7,324 nucleotides of DNA, from positions 1 to 7,324 of the forward strand of contig JAEWWF010000370.1 in NCBI GenBank assembly GCA_023396465.1. The letters are read 5' to 3'. Shown here piece by piece: positions 5,897 to 7,324 of this stretch (position 1 is the first letter of the stretch; every line of letters begins with the position of its first letter). The translations under genes were made by a program, and so were the position numbers. The notes under the pieces were generated by a model. That model was not told the origin of the DNA. It ran no database searches and saw only the letters and a program-made list of their open reading frames with translations. The DNA comes from Pseudomonadota bacterium (GTDB lineage Bacteria; Pseudomonadota; Alphaproteobacteria; Rhodospirillales; Rhodospirillaceae).

Positions 5897-6509
5897 GGTC
5901 GGGCAGAGCCTCCCGGATGAAGGCGGCGACGGCCGCCGGATCGGTGATGGGCAGCAGATGGCCACCGGGGCGCAGGGAGACAAGCGGGAACGCCGCCTGC
6001 GTCATGACGGCGGATACAATGGGATCGTCCGCCCCGGCCAGCGCCACCGTAGCGGCCGGCAAGGCGGCACGGCCATCGCCACTACGCAAGAGGTCGAGGC
6101 CCCAGGCGAGGCGGGCGGGATCGGGCTCCGCCGTCGCCGGGCCGGCGCCGCAGCGGGCGCGGAAGGCGTCCAGCACCTCGCGCGGCTGGGCGGTCAGGCG
6201 GCTCTGCATACGCTCCACCACCCGCGCCGGGGTGCCGTGAGGGAAATCCGCCGCCGCCGTGAAGCGGGGGAAGCCGTTCACCGCCGCCAGCCGTCGCCAG
6301 CGGCCGCGCGCCTTGGTCAGCAGCCACAGCACGCCGAGCGAATGGCCGACCGCCAGATCGACCACCGGCGGCATCTCCAGCCGCGGCCGGCCGAAGAACC
6401 CGAGATCGACCGCCGTCACCGCCACATCGTCGCCGAGCAGCGGCCGCACCCCGTCCCACAGAGAGGCATCGAAACCCCAGCCATGCACCAGCGCCACCGT
6501 CCGCGTCAT
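5889..6509 (-). CDS. Alpha/beta hydrolase, probable pimeloyl-ACP methyl ester esterase (BioH/BioG role)
   Basis: A 206-residue alpha/beta hydrolase. It has an oxyanion-hole motif HGWGFDASLW (9-18), resembling HGWG...W of BioH, and a nucleophile elbow GHSLG with Ser57. The probable acid is Asp162 in GADDPIV, and the catalytic His184 is in PGGHLLPITDP. The segment VNGFPRF with the following helices corresponds to the BioH region before its cap. Given its position between bioF and bioC, it very likely removes the methyl group added by BioC, releasing pimeloyl-ACP for BioF. It is clearly shorter than E. coli BioH (256), with a reduced cap region. Several unrelated or distantly related esterases (BioG, BioJ, BioK, BioV) fill this role in other bacteria, so the exact class is left open. 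Its ATG overlaps the bioF stop (ATGA) and its stop overlaps the bioC start by 8 bases. Confidence 0.88.
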   Translation of the reverse strand: MTRTVALVHGWGFDASLWDGVRPLLGDDVAVTAVDLGFFGRPRLEMPPVVDLAVGHSLGVLWLLTKARGRWRRLAAVNGFPRFTAAADFPHGTPARVVERMQSRLTAQPREVLDAFRARCGAGPATAEPDPARLAWGLDLLRSGDGRAALPAATVALAGADDPIVSAVMTQAAFPLVSLRPGGHLLPITDPAAVAAFIREALPDHE

Positions 6510-7324
6510 GGCGCCGTCACCGCGGTCGTCAGGGCGTCGATCAGCGCCGCCACTTCAGCCTCGCCATGGGCGGCGGAGAGGGCGATGCGCAGGCGGCTGC
6601 CGCCGGCCGGCACGGTAGGCGGACGGATCGCCACCACCAGATGGCCGGCCTCTTCCAGCGCCCGGGCGGCGGCCAGGGCTGCCCGCTCCTCCCCCAGCAC
6701 CGCCGGCACGATCTGCGTGGTCGAGCCGCAGGTATCGAGGCCGCGCGCCGCCAGCGCCGCCCGCACCCAGGCGCCATGACCGGCCAGCCGCGCCCGCTCC
6801 GCCTCCAGCTGCGGCACCAGTTCCAGGGCGGCGTCGATGGCGCCCAGCACCGGCGGCGGCAGGGCGGTGGAGTAGATGAACCCGGCGCAGCGGTTGACCA
6901 GCCAGTCGCGCAGCCGCGCCGAACACGCCACATAGGCGCCGAAGCCGCCCAGCGCCTTGCCGAAGGTGCCCATCACCAGGTCGATGCGTCCGGCCACGCC
7001 CGCCTCCGCCGTCAGCCCGCGCCCCTGCGGGCCGAGCACGCCGGTGGCATGGGCCTCGTCGACATAGAGGAAGCAGCCGTGCCGCTCCGCCAGGTCGCAC
7101 AGGGTCGGCAGGTCGGCGCGGTCGCCGTCCATGCTGAACACGCTTTCGGTGACGATGACGCGCGGCCCCGGCTCCCCCTCATGCTTGCGCAGAAGGTCAG
7201 CCAGATGCTGCATGTCGTTGTGACGGAAGCGGATTTGCCGCACGCCGGCCGCCTTCAGCCCCTCGTGCATGCTGGCGTGGGCCAGGCGGTCGACAAACAC
7301 CAGCGGCGCCGAGCCGGCCAGGTC
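6506..7324 (-). CDS. bioF: 8-amino-7-oxononanoate synthase BioF (partial, N-terminus outside window)
   Basis: PLP-dependent alpha-oxoamine synthase that condenses pimeloyl-ACP (or -CoA) with L-alanine to give KAPA. The frame stays open to the window edge, so 272 C-terminal residues are visible. From the position of the active-site lysine, about 110 N-terminal residues are missing compared with E. coli BioF (384). The visible part starts in VDRLAHASM. It continues with TESVFSMDGD, the PLP-binding VDEAHATG (Asp at visible residue 89), GTFGKALGG with the Schiff-base Lys at visible residue 123, FIYSTALPPP, and RPPTVPAGGSRLRIALSAAH near the end. These are the family hallmarks and distinguish it from 5-aminolevulinate synthase when taken with the bio context. 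The stop overlaps the next ATG by 4 bases. It is the first bio gene seen in the direction of transcription; the promoter is not in the window. Confidence 0.97.
   Translation of the reverse strand, partial: DLAGSAPLVFVDRLAHASMHEGLKAAGVRQIRFRHNDMQHLADLLRKHEGEPGPRVIVTESVFSMDGDRADLPTLCDLAERHGCFLYVDEAHATGVLGPQGRGLTAEAGVAGRIDLVMGTFGKALGGFGAYVACSARLRDWLVNRCAGFIYSTALPPPVLGAIDAALELVPQLEAERARLAGHGAWVRAALAARGLDTCGSTTQIVPAVLGEERAALAAARALEEAGHLVVAIRPPTVPAGGSRLRIALSAAHGEAEVAALIDALTTAVTAP

Noticed and set aside
5897..5983. Upstream extension of bioC by 29 residues
   Set aside because: It is Pro/Ser/Cys-rich, unlike the BioC family, and lies within the hydrolase gene. ATG 5896 gives the family-typical N-terminus and length.
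5844..6779. Plus-strand frame of 311 codons opposite the esterase and bioF
   Set aside because: Low-complexity antisense product with no recognisable motif; the minus strand holds two well-supported genes.

Overview
This is a GC-rich window whose content points to an alphaproteobacterium, most likely of the Rhodospirillales type (Magnetospirillum/Azospirillum relatives). The evidence is a C-terminal fragment of an NDUFS4-like complex I accessory protein, a family typical of alphaproteobacteria and mitochondria, together with high-GC codon use and a chromosomally encoded CCA on the tRNA. The assignment is inferred from gene content and was not tested by a database search.

Left part, plus strand (1-2029): the end of the NDUFS4-like gene, a complete tRNA-Arg(UCU), a small three-helix membrane protein of unknown function, and a two-helix membrane protein with a periplasmic dCache/PDC-type sensor region but no output domain. 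The small membrane protein stands out because its codon use and base composition are clearly less GC-rich than the rest of the window, and it sits directly downstream of a tRNA. The spacers here are short (no gene-free stretch exceeds 300 bases) and hold a few hairpins and one possible -10 element.

Right part, minus strand (2105-7324): a compact biotin biosynthesis operon, transcribed right to left as bioF (5' end outside the window) - alpha/beta hydrolase - bioC - bioD - bioA - bioB. Junctions are stop/start overlaps of 4, 8, 1 (or 4) and 4 bases, then a 2-base gap before bioB, so translational coupling is likely throughout. Together the genes cover almost the whole route. BioC methylates malonyl-ACP so that fatty acid synthesis can build a pimeloyl chain, and the hydrolase probably removes the methyl group from pimeloyl-ACP methyl ester. 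BioF then condenses pimeloyl-ACP with alanine to KAPA, BioA transaminates KAPA to DAPA, BioD closes the ureido ring to dethiobiotin, and BioB inserts sulfur. The operon converges with the sensor-like gene across a 75-base spacer. Its promoter and any regulator (BioR or BirA type) lie outside the window.

No CRISPR array, insertion sequence, phage gene or clearly novel multi-gene system was found. The items most worth a second look are the output-less dCache protein, the compositionally unusual tRNA-adjacent membrane protein, and the identity of the short esterase inside the bio operon.
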